Below are positions 13,359-22,230 of a stretch of 30,728 nt of DNA, one piece after another; within the stretch, counting starts at the first letter, position 1, and each line of letters opens with the position of its first letter. Made by a program: the position numbers and the translations under genes. The notes beneath the pieces were generated by a model. That model ran no database searches and was not told the origin of the DNA. It worked only from the letters and a program-made list of their open reading frames with translations. This stretch comes from Chloroflexota bacterium (GTDB taxonomy: Bacteria; Chloroflexota; Limnocylindria; QHBO01): the NCBI GenBank assembly GCA_013697395.1, contig JACCWY010000083.1, forward strand, positions 1 to 30,728. Reading direction: 5' to 3'.

Positions 13359-13757
13359 TCAGCTGGTCGAGCCATGCGGCTCGTCGCGCTTGTGCAGCTC
13401 GCGGTGCATCTCCGCCATCCGCTCGCTGCGCGATTCCCAGCCGCCCGGACCACGTCCGCCGCCACCCCATCGGCCCCAGCCCACCGCCGCCCTGATCAGG
13501 CCGAAGAAGAGGAAGATGGCCAGGATCCCGAACAGGATCCCGAAGAAGCCCGGTCCCCCGCCGTATCCGTAGCCGTAGCCGCCTCCCGCGTACGGCGGGT
13601 ACACCACGGCTGGATTCTCGCCGGCGGCCTGGGCCGCGCGCGCGGCCTCCGCCACGCCCTCGCTGACGCCGGCGTTGTAGACCCCGATCCCGATTCCGAC
13701 CACGACCGCGAGAACCACGATCATCGCCAGCGCCCCGAAAAGTCCTCGTCCGAACAT
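13359..13757 (-). CDS. Small glycine/tyrosine-rich membrane protein
   Basis: 132 residues. ATG 13757 is chosen because GGGAGAGG lies 7 bases upstream; a longer frame to 13,901 has no such site. Two membrane segments: about 5-27 (LFGALAMIVVLAVVVGIGIG) and about 80-100 (GILFGILAIFLFFGLIRAA). Between them is an Ala-rich stretch (VSEGVAEAARAAQAAGENPA) and a Gly/Tyr stretch (PPYAGGGYGYGYGGGPGFF). The C-terminus is Gly/Trp/Arg-rich and ends in a charged helix (SRSERMAEMHRELHKRDE). It is the first gene of an operon with the response regulator (64-base gap) and kinase, so it may be an envelope-stress partner or target of that system. I do not recognise a named family. Confidence 0.75.
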   Translation of the reverse strand: MFGRGLFGALAMIVVLAVVVGIGIGVYNAGVSEGVAEAARAAQAAGENPAVVYPPYAGGGYGYGYGGGPGFFGILFGILAIFLFFGLIRAAVGWGRWGGGGRGPGGWESRSERMAEMHRELHKRDEPHGSTS

Positions 13758-13774
13758 CTGAATGCCTCTCCCTG

Positions 13775-13807
13775 TGTCGATCTGGTGTCGATCGCGTGTC
13801 GCGACCG
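13775..13807 (-). promoter_or_regulatory. Three tandem 11-bp repeats, TGTCGATCNNG type
   Basis: On the plus strand TGTCGATCTGG (13775-13785), TGTCGATCGCG (13786-13796) and TGTCGCGACCG (13797-13807) follow one another without gap. The repeats end just upstream of the ribosome-binding site (13,765-13,772) of the membrane protein that leads the two-component operon. Period and position fit autoregulation by the OmpR-type regulator at 12,617. The sequence differs from the CTCTCAC-type sites elsewhere in the window, so a different regulator is implied. Confidence 0.55.
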
Positions 13808-14030
13808 ATCGACCTTCAGGCTGACCCCGGGTTGTGCGCGAACTGTGAGCGCGCCATGGAGACATCGCGTGGCGTGCGGGGGCGCCCGGATCGGTCTGCA
13901 TAGGTGCGGAGAGGACGCGGCGTCGCCGTTGGTCAGGCTCGGCATAGCCGGAACGGTCACTCGTCGCAGGAAGAGCAAGGTTCTAGTGTCTGCGGACCGG
14001 GGTCATGTCATTGAAGCAGGGACGGGATCG

Positions 14031-14414
14031 ATGCAGCAGGTGCAGCCGCACGAATGGCGCAGGTACGGGTTCGGTGGTCCGCCCGAGCCGTGGGACCACG
14101 GCGCGCAACGAGACCTCGACCGCCTGTCCACCAGCTACTTCGTCGACATCCTCGAGTCACGCCGAATCGTGCTGGCCTCGGGGCCGGACGACGCCGTGCG
14201 CATCCGCGTCGAGGAGCTGTTCACGACCGCGACCCGGCACAAGCACGAGATCGAGTACACGCTGCGCCACTGGGCCACGCCGGTCGAGCGTGCGCGCGTG
14301 GAGGATCGCCTGGGGTCGCTGATGCGCATCGGCCTGCGCCTGCGCGACCTCCGCGGCTCGCTCCTCGCGGCACCCGAGCCGGCGCCTGGGCCGGAGCCGC
14401 TCCCGGCCGCCTGA
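14031..14414 (+). CDS. Unknown small helical protein
   Basis: 127 residues from ATG 14031, with AGGGACGGG upstream as a weak ribosome-binding site; an in-frame GTG 42 bases upstream is the alternative. There is no signal peptide or membrane segment. Readable parts are an N-terminal Trp/Pro segment (PHEWRRYGFGGPPEPWDHG), LDRLSTSYFVDILESRRIVL, and a charged helical region (VRIRVEELFTTATRHKHEIE, YTLRHWATPVERARVEDRLG). The tail is Ala/Pro-rich. Charged heptads suggest a helical bundle or coiled coil. The gene stands alone between the divergent two-component operon and the dehydratase gene, 65 bases before the latter. I do not recognise the family. Confidence 0.7.
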   Translation: MQQVQPHEWRRYGFGGPPEPWDHGAQRDLDRLSTSYFVDILESRRIVLASGPDDAVRIRVEELFTTATRHKHEIEYTLRHWATPVERARVEDRLGSLMRIGLRLRDLRGSLLAAPEPAPGPEPLPAA

Positions 14415-14479
14415 GTCGAACGCACGCGGGCTCGACTGGCCCCTCGCGTGGGGAACGCGCACCTGCGACACTCCTGCGC

Positions 14480-15466
14480 ATGCCGCGCATGCCGACCCTG
14501 GCCGACGTCAACGCAGCCCGACGGCGGCTCGACGGCATCGCCCTGCACACCCCACTGGAGCCGAGCCCCGAGCTGGCCGAGACGACCGGCGCCGGCGAGG
14601 TGCGCCTGAAGCGCGAAGAGGTCCAGCCGACGGGGGCCTTCAAGATCCGCGGGGCGCACAACAAGGTGGCAATCGTCGCCGATGGCCGCCCCGAGGCCGG
14701 CCTGGTGACTGCCAGCAGCGGGAACCACGGGATCGCCGTGGCGACGGCCGCCATCCGGCACGGCATGCGCCTGACCGTCCTGGTCGGCCGTTCCGTCTCC
14801 CCCGCCAAGCTCGAGCGCCTGCGTGCTCTCGAGACGAGCCGCATCACCGTCGAGCTGGCGGGCAACGACACCGATGACGCCGAGGCAGAGGCCCGGCGTC
14901 GTGACGACGCCGGGCACGCCATCCACATCCCGCCCTACAACGATCCCGACGTGATCGCCGGCCAGGCCACCGTCGCCATCGAGATCCTCGACGACTGGCC
15001 CGAGGTCGACACGATCGTCGTGCCGATCGGGGGCGGCGGGCTCATCGCCGGGATCGGCCTGTGGGCCAAGGCTGTCAAGCCGGGCCTGCGGCTCGTCGGC
15101 GTGCAGCCGGCGGCATCGCCGCCGATGTACGCGCACATGGAGACCGGCTCCACGGACCCGATGCCCATCGCCCCGACGCTCGCCGACGGCGTGGCAGGCA
15201 ACATCGAGCGCGACAGCATCACCTGGAAGCTGTGCCGCCAGCTCGTCGACGAGGTGCTCGTCGTCGACGAGGAGGAGATCGCATCGGCCATGCGCTGGGC
15301 GGTGGAGGTCCCCCACCTGCTCCTCGAAGGCAGCGCGGTGCTCGGGGTCGCGGCGCTCCGGGCGGGTTCACTCGATGTGTCGGGCCGCAACGTGACGGTG
15401 GTGACGACGGGCCGCAACGTCAGCGTCGAGACACTCCGGTCGGTCCTCCTTGACGGCGACGGCTGA
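14480..15466 (+). CDS. Threonine/serine dehydratase (fold-type II PLP enzyme)
   Basis: 328 residues from ATG 14480 (ATG 14489 is the alternative). A cytosolic enzyme that deaminates L-threonine or L-serine to the 2-oxoacid and ammonia. The PLP lysine is K55 in PTGAFKIRGA. The substrate/cofactor Asn loop is SSGNHGIA, the phosphate-binding Gly loop is PIGGGGLIAG, and a Ser/Thr-type end follows (VVTTGRNVS). The length matches catabolic threonine dehydratases and serine racemases without the regulatory ACT domain of biosynthetic IlvA. The serine-racemase/EutB-like branch is possible, since SSGNHG replaces the commoner SAGNHAQG. It converges with pxpC with only 6 bases between the stops. Exact substrate uncertain. 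Confidence 0.9.
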   Translation: MPRMPTLADVNAARRRLDGIALHTPLEPSPELAETTGAGEVRLKREEVQPTGAFKIRGAHNKVAIVADGRPEAGLVTASSGNHGIAVATAAIRHGMRLTVLVGRSVSPAKLERLRALETSRITVELAGNDTDDAEAEARRRDDAGHAIHIPPYNDPDVIAGQATVAIEILDDWPEVDTIVVPIGGGGLIAGIGLWAKAVKPGLRLVGVQPAASPPMYAHMETGSTDPMPIAPTLADGVAGNIERDSITWKLCRQLVDEVLVVDEEEIASAMRWAVEVPHLLLEGSAVLGVAALRAGSLDVSGRNVTVVTTGRNVSVETLRSVLLDGDG

Positions 15467-15472
15467 CCTGGC

Positions 15473-16414
15473 TCACTCGAGGGCGCCGGTCCAGCCGAGC
15501 TCGTCGTCCTCCGGCGCGCCCGCCTCAGTCAGGGCGGCGAGCTCATCCTCACGATCGCGGAAGGCCCTGCGCGCCTCCTGCGGCGAGACCGATGCGAAAC
15601 GCACCGTGTCCCCGGGACGCAGGCGCGCCACGCGACCGACGTCGGCGCCGATGACGCATCCGGGGACGGGGTAGCCGCCGGTCACGGGCCGATCGGCAAG
15701 CATCACGATCGGGTGTCCGTCGGGCGGGACCTGGATGGCCCCGAGTGGCAGGCCCATCGAGGCGACGTCGGACCCGCTGGGCGCCAGGTGCGGACCATCG
15801 AGCCGTACGGCGGCTCGATCCGCCGCCGTCGACACCGTCCATTCCGCATCGGCCAGCGCGCCCGGGCCCAGGCTGTCGACGTGCGGTCCATCGACGATCC
15901 GGATCGGCCCCTCCGGCAGCGCGCCAGTCCAGCGTCGCGCGACGTCCGACGCCGGTCCCAGCGCCATCACGTCCCCGGCCCGCAGCGCGCGACCCTCGTG
16001 GCCGCCGAAGCCCGAGCGCAGGTCCGTGGCGGCCGATCCGAGCAGCGGCTCGACCTCGATCCCGCCGGCCACCGCGAGATACGCGCGCGCTCCATCGCCT
16101 GCGCCGATCCGCAGCGTCGAGCCTTCGCGTGCCTCGTGGGCCACGAACGACGCAATCGCCAGCCCATCGAGCGAGGCCTCGAAGCGTGCGCCGGCCAGTG
16201 CCACCCGCGCCCGGGTGACGAACCGGAGGGTCGGCCCCACGAGGGTCACTTCGAGGAGTGCGGCATCGTCGGCATTGCCGACCAGCCGGTTGGCGAGCCG
16301 CGCGCTCCATCCGTCGGCGGCACCGCCCACCGGCACGCCGAGATGGCGCCAGCCGGGCCGCCCGCCGGCCGCCTGCACGCTGGTCAGCGAGCCGGGCTCG
16401 ACGACCTCGATCAT
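15473..16414 (-). CDS. pxpC: 5-oxoprolinase subunit PxpC (biotin-dependent carboxyltransferase-like family)
   Basis: 313 residues. Third gene of the pxpABC operon, starting inside the last 4 bases of pxpB. The ATP-dependent 5-oxoprolinase PxpABC hydrolyses 5-oxo-L-proline to glutamate in the cytosol. Family landmarks: an early VEPGSLTSVQAAGGRPGWRH, VPVGGAADGWSARLANRLVG (usual form GVPxxGAMD..S...AN.LVGN), LEVTLVGPTLRF, and MLADRPVTGGYPVPGCVIG near the C-terminus. The length is normal. A carboxyltransferase role with urea amidolyase-like fusions is the wider family alternative, but the neighbours settle the assignment. Confidence 0.93.
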   Translation of the reverse strand: MIEVVEPGSLTSVQAAGGRPGWRHLGVPVGGAADGWSARLANRLVGNADDAALLEVTLVGPTLRFVTRARVALAGARFEASLDGLAIASFVAHEAREGSTLRIGAGDGARAYLAVAGGIEVEPLLGSAATDLRSGFGGHEGRALRAGDVMALGPASDVARRWTGALPEGPIRIVDGPHVDSLGPGALADAEWTVSTAADRAAVRLDGPHLAPSGSDVASMGLPLGAIQVPPDGHPIVMLADRPVTGGYPVPGCVIGADVGRVARLRPGDTVRFASVSPQEARRAFRDREDELAALTEAGAPEDDELGWTGALE

Positions 16415-17022
16415 CGCGCCGGCTCGAACCGGACCCGATCGCCGGGCAGCAGCAGGACCGGCGGGTCCCGACGCGGGTCGAACAGCGCCACGTCCGTGCG
16501 GCCGATGACGCGCCAGCCGCCAGGGAGGTCAGCCGGATAGATGCCGCTCATGCGCCCCGCGATGGCGACCGAACCTGCCGGCGTCCGCGTCCGCGGCGTG
16601 GGGAGCCGATCCACCCGGAGGGCCGGCGGCAGGTCGCCCAGGTAGGCGAATCCCGGCGCGAAGCCACAGAACAGGACGCGGAGCTCGGTGCCTGTGTGCA
16701 GCGCCACCACGTCGTCCGGCGTCTGCCCGGAGAGCGATGCGACCTCCTCCAGATCCGCTCCGTCGTAGACGACGCGGATCGTGTGCAGCCGGCCGGGTGG
16801 TGGCACCGATTCCAGCGTCGCGATGCGTTTCCTGAGCGCCGGGGCGAGCGCCCCCGGCCTGGCGCCGAGCGGTGCCACCTCCACCAGGACCGACGCCAAT
16901 CCAGGGACCGCCTCGACCACGCCGCGGAGCGGGTGCGTGCGCAGCGAGGCTGCGAGCGACTGCGCCCGATCCGGCGAGCCGAGCTCGACGAGCAGCGCCG
17001 CCTCGCCGAATGGCCGGATCAC
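16411..17022 (-). CDS. pxpB: 5-oxoprolinase subunit PxpB (KipI family)
   Basis: 203 residues, ATGA-coupled to both pxpA before it and pxpC after it. Family motifs: MIRPFGEAALLVELG, VPGLASVLVEV, VVYDGADLEEVASLSGQTPD, FCGFAPGFAYLGDLPPALRV, RTRTPAGSVAIAG and IYPADLPGGWRVIGRT. The cyclophilin-like fold with GFAPGFAYL is diagnostic. It is the subunit that, with PxpC, couples ATP hydrolysis to ring opening of 5-oxoproline. In Bacillus the homologue KipI also inhibits a sporulation kinase; there is no sign of that role here. Confidence 0.93.
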   Translation of the reverse strand: MIRPFGEAALLVELGSPDRAQSLAASLRTHPLRGVVEAVPGLASVLVEVAPLGARPGALAPALRKRIATLESVPPPGRLHTIRVVYDGADLEEVASLSGQTPDDVVALHTGTELRVLFCGFAPGFAYLGDLPPALRVDRLPTPRTRTPAGSVAIAGRMSGIYPADLPGGWRVIGRTDVALFDPRRDPPVLLLPGDRVRFEPAR

Positions 17023-17777
17023 CGGGCTGCGGGCGCGCTCACCGTGACGCCGGCCGCCTCCAGGGCGCGCCTGACGGCCGCGGCGATCTGCACCGCGCCC
17101 GGCGTGTCGCCGTGGCAGCAGATGCTCTCCGCCAGCAGGGCGACGCGGCTGCCGTCGGATGCCTCGGCGCCGTCCCCCGTCGCGATCGACACGGCCTGTG
17201 CGGCGGCGGCGTCCGCGTCGGTCAGCAGCGAGCCACGCTCGCCGCGCGGTTGGAGCGAGCCATCCGCGAGGTAGCGCCGGTCGGCGAATGCCTCTGGGAC
17301 GAATCGGATTCCCACGTCGCTCGCGGCCGAGGCCATCGGCTCCGAGGAGGCGAGGCCGAACAGCGCCAGCTCGCGGCTGAAGCGTGCCGTGGCCCGGGCG
17401 ATCGCCGCCGCCAGCGCCGGATCCCCGGCCGCCTGGTTGTAGAGGGCGCCGTGCGGCTTGACGTGCTGCATCTCGAGGCCGGATGCGCGGCAGAAGGCCT
17501 CCAGCGCTCCGATCTGATAGCGCACCAGCGCCTCGACCTCGTCAGGCTCGAAGGGGAGCGGCCGCCGCCCGAAGCCCAGCAGGTCCGGGTAGCCGGGCTG
17601 CGCGCCGACCGCCACGCCGGCCCTGCGGCAGAGGGCCACGGTCGCCTCCATGACCCGGAAGTCGCCGGCGTGGAAGCCGCACGCCACGTTCGCGCTCGTC
17701 AGGTGCTTCACCAGCGCCTCGTCGTCGCCCAGTGTCCAGCGCCCGAAGCTCTCACCCAGGTCGGCGTTCAGGTCCAT
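17019..17777 (-). CDS. pxpA: 5-oxoprolinase subunit PxpA (LamB/YcsF family)
   Basis: 252 residues. First gene of the operon. Motifs: MDLNADLGESFGRW, ANVACGFHAGD, GAQPGYPDLLGFGRR, VKPHGALYN, and a C-terminal ESICCHGDTPGA. These are the metal/substrate-site Asp, His and Lys motifs of the YcsF fold. The start ATG 17777 lacks a ribosome-binding site but has a TACGAT -10 box 8 bases upstream, so the mRNA is probably leaderless. It is divergent from the membrane-protein gene at 17,830, sharing a 52-base promoter region. The operon recycles 5-oxoproline, a damage product of glutamine and glutamate. Confidence 0.95.
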   Translation of the reverse strand: MDLNADLGESFGRWTLGDDEALVKHLTSANVACGFHAGDFRVMEATVALCRRAGVAVGAQPGYPDLLGFGRRPLPFEPDEVEALVRYQIGALEAFCRASGLEMQHVKPHGALYNQAAGDPALAAAIARATARFSRELALFGLASSEPMASAASDVGIRFVPEAFADRRYLADGSLQPRGERGSLLTDADAAAAQAVSIATGDGAEASDGSRVALLAESICCHGDTPGAVQIAAAVRRALEAAGVTVSAPAAR

Positions 17778-17785
17778 GGATGGTC

Positions 17786-17823
17786 ATCGTACGCGCGGCG
17801 CCGCTTGCAACGGGCGCTACGAT
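17786..17823. promoter_or_regulatory. Divergent leaderless promoters between pxpA and the membrane protein gene
   Basis: TACGAT on the minus strand (17,791-17,786) stands 8 bases before the pxpA ATG, and TACGAT on the plus strand (17,818-17,823) stands 6 bases before ATG 17830. Both are TANNNT -10 boxes placed so that transcription begins at or near the start codon. The palindrome TTGCAA (17,805-17,810) lies between them and could serve as a shared operator. Confidence 0.5.
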
Positions 17824-17829
17824 CCGCTC

Positions 17830-18429
17830 ATGACCGCTACCGAGCCGCAGCCGCCTCCCCAGACGCAGTCCTCCACGGCGCCGCCCGAGCGGAGCGCGGA
17901 CGGTCCGGGCATGTCGACGGTGGCCGTCGGCCTCGTCCTGGTGCTCATCGGCGCCGCCCTGTTTGCCGGCCAGCTGCTCAACGTCGGGATCGACGACATC
18001 GGCTGGCCCTTCTTCGTGATCGCCGCAGGCGTCGCCGTGCTCGTGATCGGACTCGTGGTGGCCGGCGAGCAGGGCATGGTCATCGGCGGCACGGTCGCCA
18101 CGACGGTCGGCCTGGTGCTGCTCTACCAGAACAGCACCGGCCGCTGGGAGACCTGGGCCTACGCCTGGGCGCTCGTCGGCCCGGCGGCGAGTGGCCTCGG
18201 CCTGGTGCTGTGGGGCGCCCGCACCGGGAGAGGCAGCGACATCCGCAACGGGACCTGGGGCGTGCTCGGCGGGCTGGCAATCTTCGCCATCGGCTTCCTG
18301 TTCTTCGAGGGCGTGATCGGGATCGGCGGCGATCGACTGAGCCTGCCGGAGTGGCTGCTCCCGGTTGCGGTGATCGCGATCGGGGCAGTCGTGCTCGGGC
18401 GCGGCCTGCTCCAGCGTCGCGAGGCCTAG
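17830..18429 (+). CDS. Polytopic membrane protein of unknown function
   Basis: 199 residues from ATG 17830, leaderless (TACGAT 6 bases upstream). An N-terminal Pro/Gln/Thr-rich cytoplasmic stretch (about 30 residues) is followed by five to six membrane helices arranged in pairs: VAVGLVLVLIGAALFAGQLL, WPFFVIAAGVAVLVIGLVVA, GGTVATTVGLVLLYQ, WALVGPAASGLGLVLWG, NGTWGVLGGLAIFAIGFLFF and LLPVAVIAIGAVVLGRGLLQ. The paired pattern with a polar W..W turn resembles DUF5668/LiaI-type membrane proteins. It ends with RREA. It is divergently transcribed from pxpA; no functional link is evident. Confidence 0.8.
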   Translation: MTATEPQPPPQTQSSTAPPERSADGPGMSTVAVGLVLVLIGAALFAGQLLNVGIDDIGWPFFVIAAGVAVLVIGLVVAGEQGMVIGGTVATTVGLVLLYQNSTGRWETWAYAWALVGPAASGLGLVLWGARTGRGSDIRNGTWGVLGGLAIFAIGFLFFEGVIGIGGDRLSLPEWLLPVAVIAIGAVVLGRGLLQRREA

Positions 18430-18556
18430 GTTCGCCTCGAGGTAGTGCCGGGCTGACGCCCGCGGACCGCGCGAGCCAGCTCTGATCCGCAGGCACGGAT
18501 GCGCCCCCGAGCAATCCACGCCTGTCCACCGGCGGAGCCGTATCCTTGTGGGTGAC

Positions 18557-21500
18557 ATGCCCTCCAACGACCCGATCGATGCGTTGAACCTGCTCAACGC
18601 CGGCTACGTCGCCGACATCTACGAGCAGTACCGCGCCGACCCGACGAGCGTCGACGCGGGATGGCGCAGCCTCTTCGACTCGGGGACGGCCGGCTTCGAG
18701 CCGGTGAGCGCGCCGGCGGGGCCGACGAATGGAAGCCGCGAGGCCGATGCGGCTGCTGCGCCGGAGAAGGCGTCACCCCCGGCGGCGCCGGTTCCCGCGG
18801 GGGCAACGCCGATCAGGGGCCCGGCCGCGCGGCTGGCCCAGAACATGGTGGCCAGCCTCGGCGTGCCGACGGCAACGAGCTTCCGGGACGTCGACGTCGC
18901 GACGATGGAGACGCGTCGGAAGGAGCTGAACGAGCAGATCGCCCCGCGCAAGGTGAGCTTCACGCACCTTATCGGCTGGGCGATCGTACGCAGCAGCATC
19001 GAGCAGCGCTCGATGACCCACTACTACGCCGAGACGGACGGGCAGGCGTTCCGCGTGGATCCCGGGAGCATCAACCTGGGGCTCGCCGTGGACGTCGAGC
19101 GCAGGGATGGCTCCCGCTTCCTGGTCGTGCCGGTCATCAGGGGGGCGGACGAGATGGACTTCCGCGCCTTTCACGCTAGCTACGAGGAGGTGGTCGAGAG
19201 GGCGCGCACGAACAAGCTCTCACCGGACGACTTCATCGGTGCCACGATCACGCTCACCAACCCGGGAACGCTGGGAACCACCGCCAGCGTCCCGCGGCTG
19301 ATGCCGAGCCAGGGCACGATCGTGGCGACCGGCACGATCCGCGACGTGGGGGGGGCTCGACGCATGACGATCACGTCGACCTATGACCACCGGATCATCC
19401 AGGGTGCCGAGTCCGGCGCGTTCCTGCGACGCATCGACGGCCTGCTCTCCGGCGCGGACGGCTTCTATTCGGCCGCATTCGTGGCCGTGGGCGCCCGCGC
19501 CGCCGACGTGACGACCGACGAGCGCATGCCGTCGCCGGCCGAGGCCGCGGGAGCGCCGGCCGTCGAGACCGCCGTCGCGACGCCCGCCGGCGACGCCCAC
19601 GAGCTAGTCAAGGCTGTCGCGGCCGGCATGGCGCTGGTCAAGGCGTATCGCCACTTCGGACACATGGCGGCGCGGCTCGATCCGCTCGGTGCGGAGCCCC
19701 GAGGCGACCCTGCTCTGGACCCGGCGCCGCTGGGCCTGACGCCGGAGAACATGCGCAGCGTGCAGGCCGAGCTGATGCGCATCTACGTGCCGGGCGAGAC
19801 GCTGGCAGATGCGCTCCCCCACCTCCAGGAGACGTACAGCGGGACGATCGCATACGAGGTCGAGCACATCGGCAGCCACGAGGAGCGCGTCTGGCTGCGG
19901 CGCGTGATCGAGTCCGGCGAGCACCGGCGGCCGATGGAGGCCGAGGACCAGGTGGCCCTGCTGGAGCGGCTGATCAGCGTCGAGACGCTCGAGCGATTCC
20001 TCCACAAGGCGTACCTGGGTCAGAAGCGCTTCAGCATCGAGGGCCTCGACGCCATGGTCCCGATGCTCGACGTGATCATCGGCGACGCGGCCGACCAGGG
20101 CGCGCGGAAGGTGATGATCGGCATGGCGCACCGCGGCAGGCTCAACGTGCTGGCCCACGTCGTCGGCGTGAGCTACGAGGCGATCCTGGCCGAGTTCGAG
20201 GCGGGACGATCGGGCGGCGACGCGGCGCCCACGGCGCCCAAGGGCGGCCTCGACGACGTGAAGTACCACCTCGGCGCGGAGGGCGGATACCTGACGGCCG
20301 ACGACGAGGAGGTGCGCGTCGTCCTCTCCCCGAACCCGAGCCACCTTGAGGCGGTCGACCCTGTGATCGAAGGCAGGACGCGCGCGGAGCAGACCGATCG
20401 CTCCGGCGCGGTGGCATCGGTCAACCCCGCGTCCACGCTGCCGGTGCTCATCCACGGCGACGCCGCCTTCGCCGCCCAGGGTGTGGTGGCCGAGACGCTC
20501 AACCTGGCTCGCCTCGACGGCTATGCCACCGGCGGCACGGTGCACCTCATCGCCAACAACCAGGTCGGCTTCACGACCGGCCCGCGCGAGGGCCGCTCGA
20601 CCGACTACTCATCGGACCTGGCGAAGGGATTCGACACGCCGATCATCCATGTCAACGCCGACGATGCCGAGGCCTGCCTGGCGGCCGCGCGGCTGGCCAT
20701 GATGTATCGCGAGCGCTTCGGGCACGACGTCGTGATCGACCTGGTCGGATATCGGCGCTATGGCCACAACGAGGGCGACGAGCCGGCCTACTCGCAGCCC
20801 GACATGTACGCCCGCATCGCCGAGCACGCGACGGTGCGCGAGCGATACCAGGCTCAGCTCGTCGCGGCAGGCACGATCACCGCCGAAGAGGCGAAGGCGA
20901 AGGTCAAGGAGGCCCAGGCCGACCTGGCGGAGCGCCAGCGATCCGTGCGCACCGGCGCCGAGGAGAGCGGCGAGGGCGAGCTCGACCGCGGCTCGGAGGC
21001 CATTCCGCAGGAGGCCACGGCCGAGCCGCGGACGGCGGTGCCGCTGGATCGGCTGCGCGAGCTGAACGGCGCCCTCTCCGCCGTGCCGGATAGCTTCACC
21101 ATCCATCCCAAGCTCGCAAAGCCGCTCGAGCGCCGTGGAACGGCGCTCGACAGCGACGACCCGGCTGTCGACTGGGGCCACGCGGAGCTGCTGGCATTCG
21201 CCTCGTTGCTCACCGAGGGGACGCCGATCCGGCTCACGGGCCAGGACACCGTGCGCGGTACGTTCAGCCAGCGCCACGCTGGCCTGTGGGATGCGCGCAC
21301 CGCGGAGCGGCACGTCCCGCTCCAGCACCTGCCGGGCCAGCAGGCATCGTTCGAGCTCCACAACTCGCCGCTGTCGGAGTACGCGGCGCTTGGCTTCGAG
21401 TACGGCTACGCGGTCACCGCGCCCGATGCCCTCGTCCTGTGGGAGGCGCAGTACGGCGACTTCGTGAACGGGGCGGAGATCATCCTCGACCAGTTCCTCG

Positions 21501-22207
21501 TCTCCGGCCTGGCGAAGTGGCGCCTCACCTCGCGGCTCACGCTGCTCCTGCCACACGGCTACGAGGGGTCGGGACCGGAGCACTCGTCGGCGCGCCTCGA
21601 GCGCTTCCTGGCACTCGGCGCCGAGGGCAACATCCGGGTCGTGTACCCGACCACACCGGCGCAGTACTTCCACCTGCTGCGACGCCAGGCGCGCCATGCC
21701 GATACCCGCCCGCTCGTGCTCATGACGCCGAAGTCGCTGCTGCGGCTGCCACGTGCGATGTCGCGCCCCTCCGAGCTCGCCTCCGGCGCGTTTCTCAGCG
21801 TCCTCGACGACCCGCGCTTCGCCGACGATGGAGCGGCGGCGAAGGTGCGCCGGGTCCTGGTGTGCAGTGGCAAGATCTACTACGACCTCACCGGTGCGCC
21901 GGAGTTCGAGGCGGCGGCCGACGTGGCGATCATCCGCGCCGAGCGCCTCTATCCGTTCCCCGACGGCGACCTCCAGGCGGTGCTCGATCGCTACGCGAAG
22001 ATCGAGTCGTTCGCCTGGGTCCAGGAGGAGCCGCGCAACATGGGCGCGCGCAAGTTCGTGCTTCCGCGCATCCGGCACCTGGTGCCGTACAAGATCCCGC
22101 TCGGCGACATCTCGCGTCCCGAGCGCTCGCGTCCGGCCGAGGGCTACCCGGCGGCGCACCACGTCGAGCAGGCCCGCATCGTGCGCGAGGCCCTCACCGG
22201 GCGCTGA
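18557..22207 (+). CDS. kgd: Multifunctional 2-oxoglutarate decarboxylase / dehydrogenase E1-E2-like
   Basis: 1,216 residues from ATG 18557; GTG 18548 is an in-frame alternative, and a TATCCT box at 18,541 suggests a short or absent leader. Order: E1 N-terminal helix (ALNLLNAGYVADIYEQYRAD), an Ala/Pro linker, an E2 succinyltransferase-like catalytic domain (about 85-305) ending in TSTYDHRIIQGAESG, then the thiamine-diphosphate E1 part from about 350. That part has MIGMAHRGRLNVLAHVVG, NPSHLEAVDPVIEGR, GDAAFAAQGVV...NNQVGFTT (ThDP/Mg motif), YRRYGHNEGDEPAYSQP, LPHGYEGSGPEHSSARLERF and VWVQEEPRNMG-like FAWVQEEPRNMGARKFV. No lipoyl domain is present, as in mycobacterial Kgd/SucA. It converts 2-oxoglutarate to succinate semialdehyde or, with partner subunits, to succinyl-CoA in the TCA cycle. 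Intact. Confidence 0.97.
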   Translation: MPSNDPIDALNLLNAGYVADIYEQYRADPTSVDAGWRSLFDSGTAGFEPVSAPAGPTNGSREADAAAAPEKASPPAAPVPAGATPIRGPAARLAQNMVASLGVPTATSFRDVDVATMETRRKELNEQIAPRKVSFTHLIGWAIVRSSIEQRSMTHYYAETDGQAFRVDPGSINLGLAVDVERRDGSRFLVVPVIRGADEMDFRAFHASYEEVVERARTNKLSPDDFIGATITLTNPGTLGTTASVPRLMPSQGTIVATGTIRDVGGARRMTITSTYDHRIIQGAESGAFLRRIDGLLSGADGFYSAAFVAVGARAADVTTDERMPSPAEAAGAPAVETAVATPAGDAHELVKAVAAGMALVKAYRHFGHMAARLDPLGAEPRGDPALDPAPLGLTPENMRSVQAELMRIYVPGETLADALPHLQETYSGTIAYEVEHIGSHEERVWLRRVIESGEHRRPMEAEDQVALLERLISVETLERFLHKAYLGQKRFSIEGLDAMVPMLDVIIGDAADQGARKVMIGMAHRGRLNVLAHVVGVSYEAILAEFEAGRSGGDAAPTAPKGGLDDVKYHLGAEGGYLTADDEEVRVVLSPNPSHLEAVDPVIEGRTRAEQTDRSGAVASVNPASTLPVLIHGDAAFAAQGVVAETLNLARLDGYATGGTVHLIANNQVGFTTGPREGRSTDYSSDLAKGFDTPIIHVNADDAEACLAAARLAMMYRERFGHDVVIDLVGYRRYGHNEGDEPAYSQPDMYARIAEHATVRERYQAQLVAAGTITAEEAKAKVKEAQADLAERQRSVRTGAEESGEGELDRGSEAIPQEATAEPRTAVPLDRLRELNGALSAVPDSFTIHPKLAKPLERRGTALDSDDPAVDWGHAELLAFASLLTEGTPIRLTGQDTVRGTFSQRHAGLWDARTAERHVPLQHLPGQQASFELHNSPLSEYAALGFEYGYAVTAPDALVLWEAQYGDFVNGAEIILDQFLVSGLAKWRLTSRLTLLLPHGYEGSGPEHSSARLERFLALGAEGNIRVVYPTTPAQYFHLLRRQARHADTRPLVLMTPKSLLRLPRAMSRPSELASGAFLSVLDDPRFADDGAAAKVRRVLVCSGKIYYDLTGAPEFEAAADVAIIRAERLYPFPDGDLQAVLDRYAKIESFAWVQEEPRNMGARKFVLPRIRHLVPYKIPLGDISRPERSRPAEGYPAAHHVEQARIVREALTGR

Positions 22208-22230
22208 TCGGCCCCACGGGTCCGGCGCAT

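Noticed and set aside
15604..17274. Plus-strand open frames over the pxp operon (up to 338 codons)
   Set aside because: They are antisense to pxpA, pxpB and pxpC, which show full family motifs and ATGA coupling.
20609..22162. 517-codon open frame on the minus strand
   Set aside because: It lies wholly antisense to kgd, whose motifs are complete. The frame is Arg/Leu/Val/Glu-rich without any domain, a usual shadow in GC-rich DNA.
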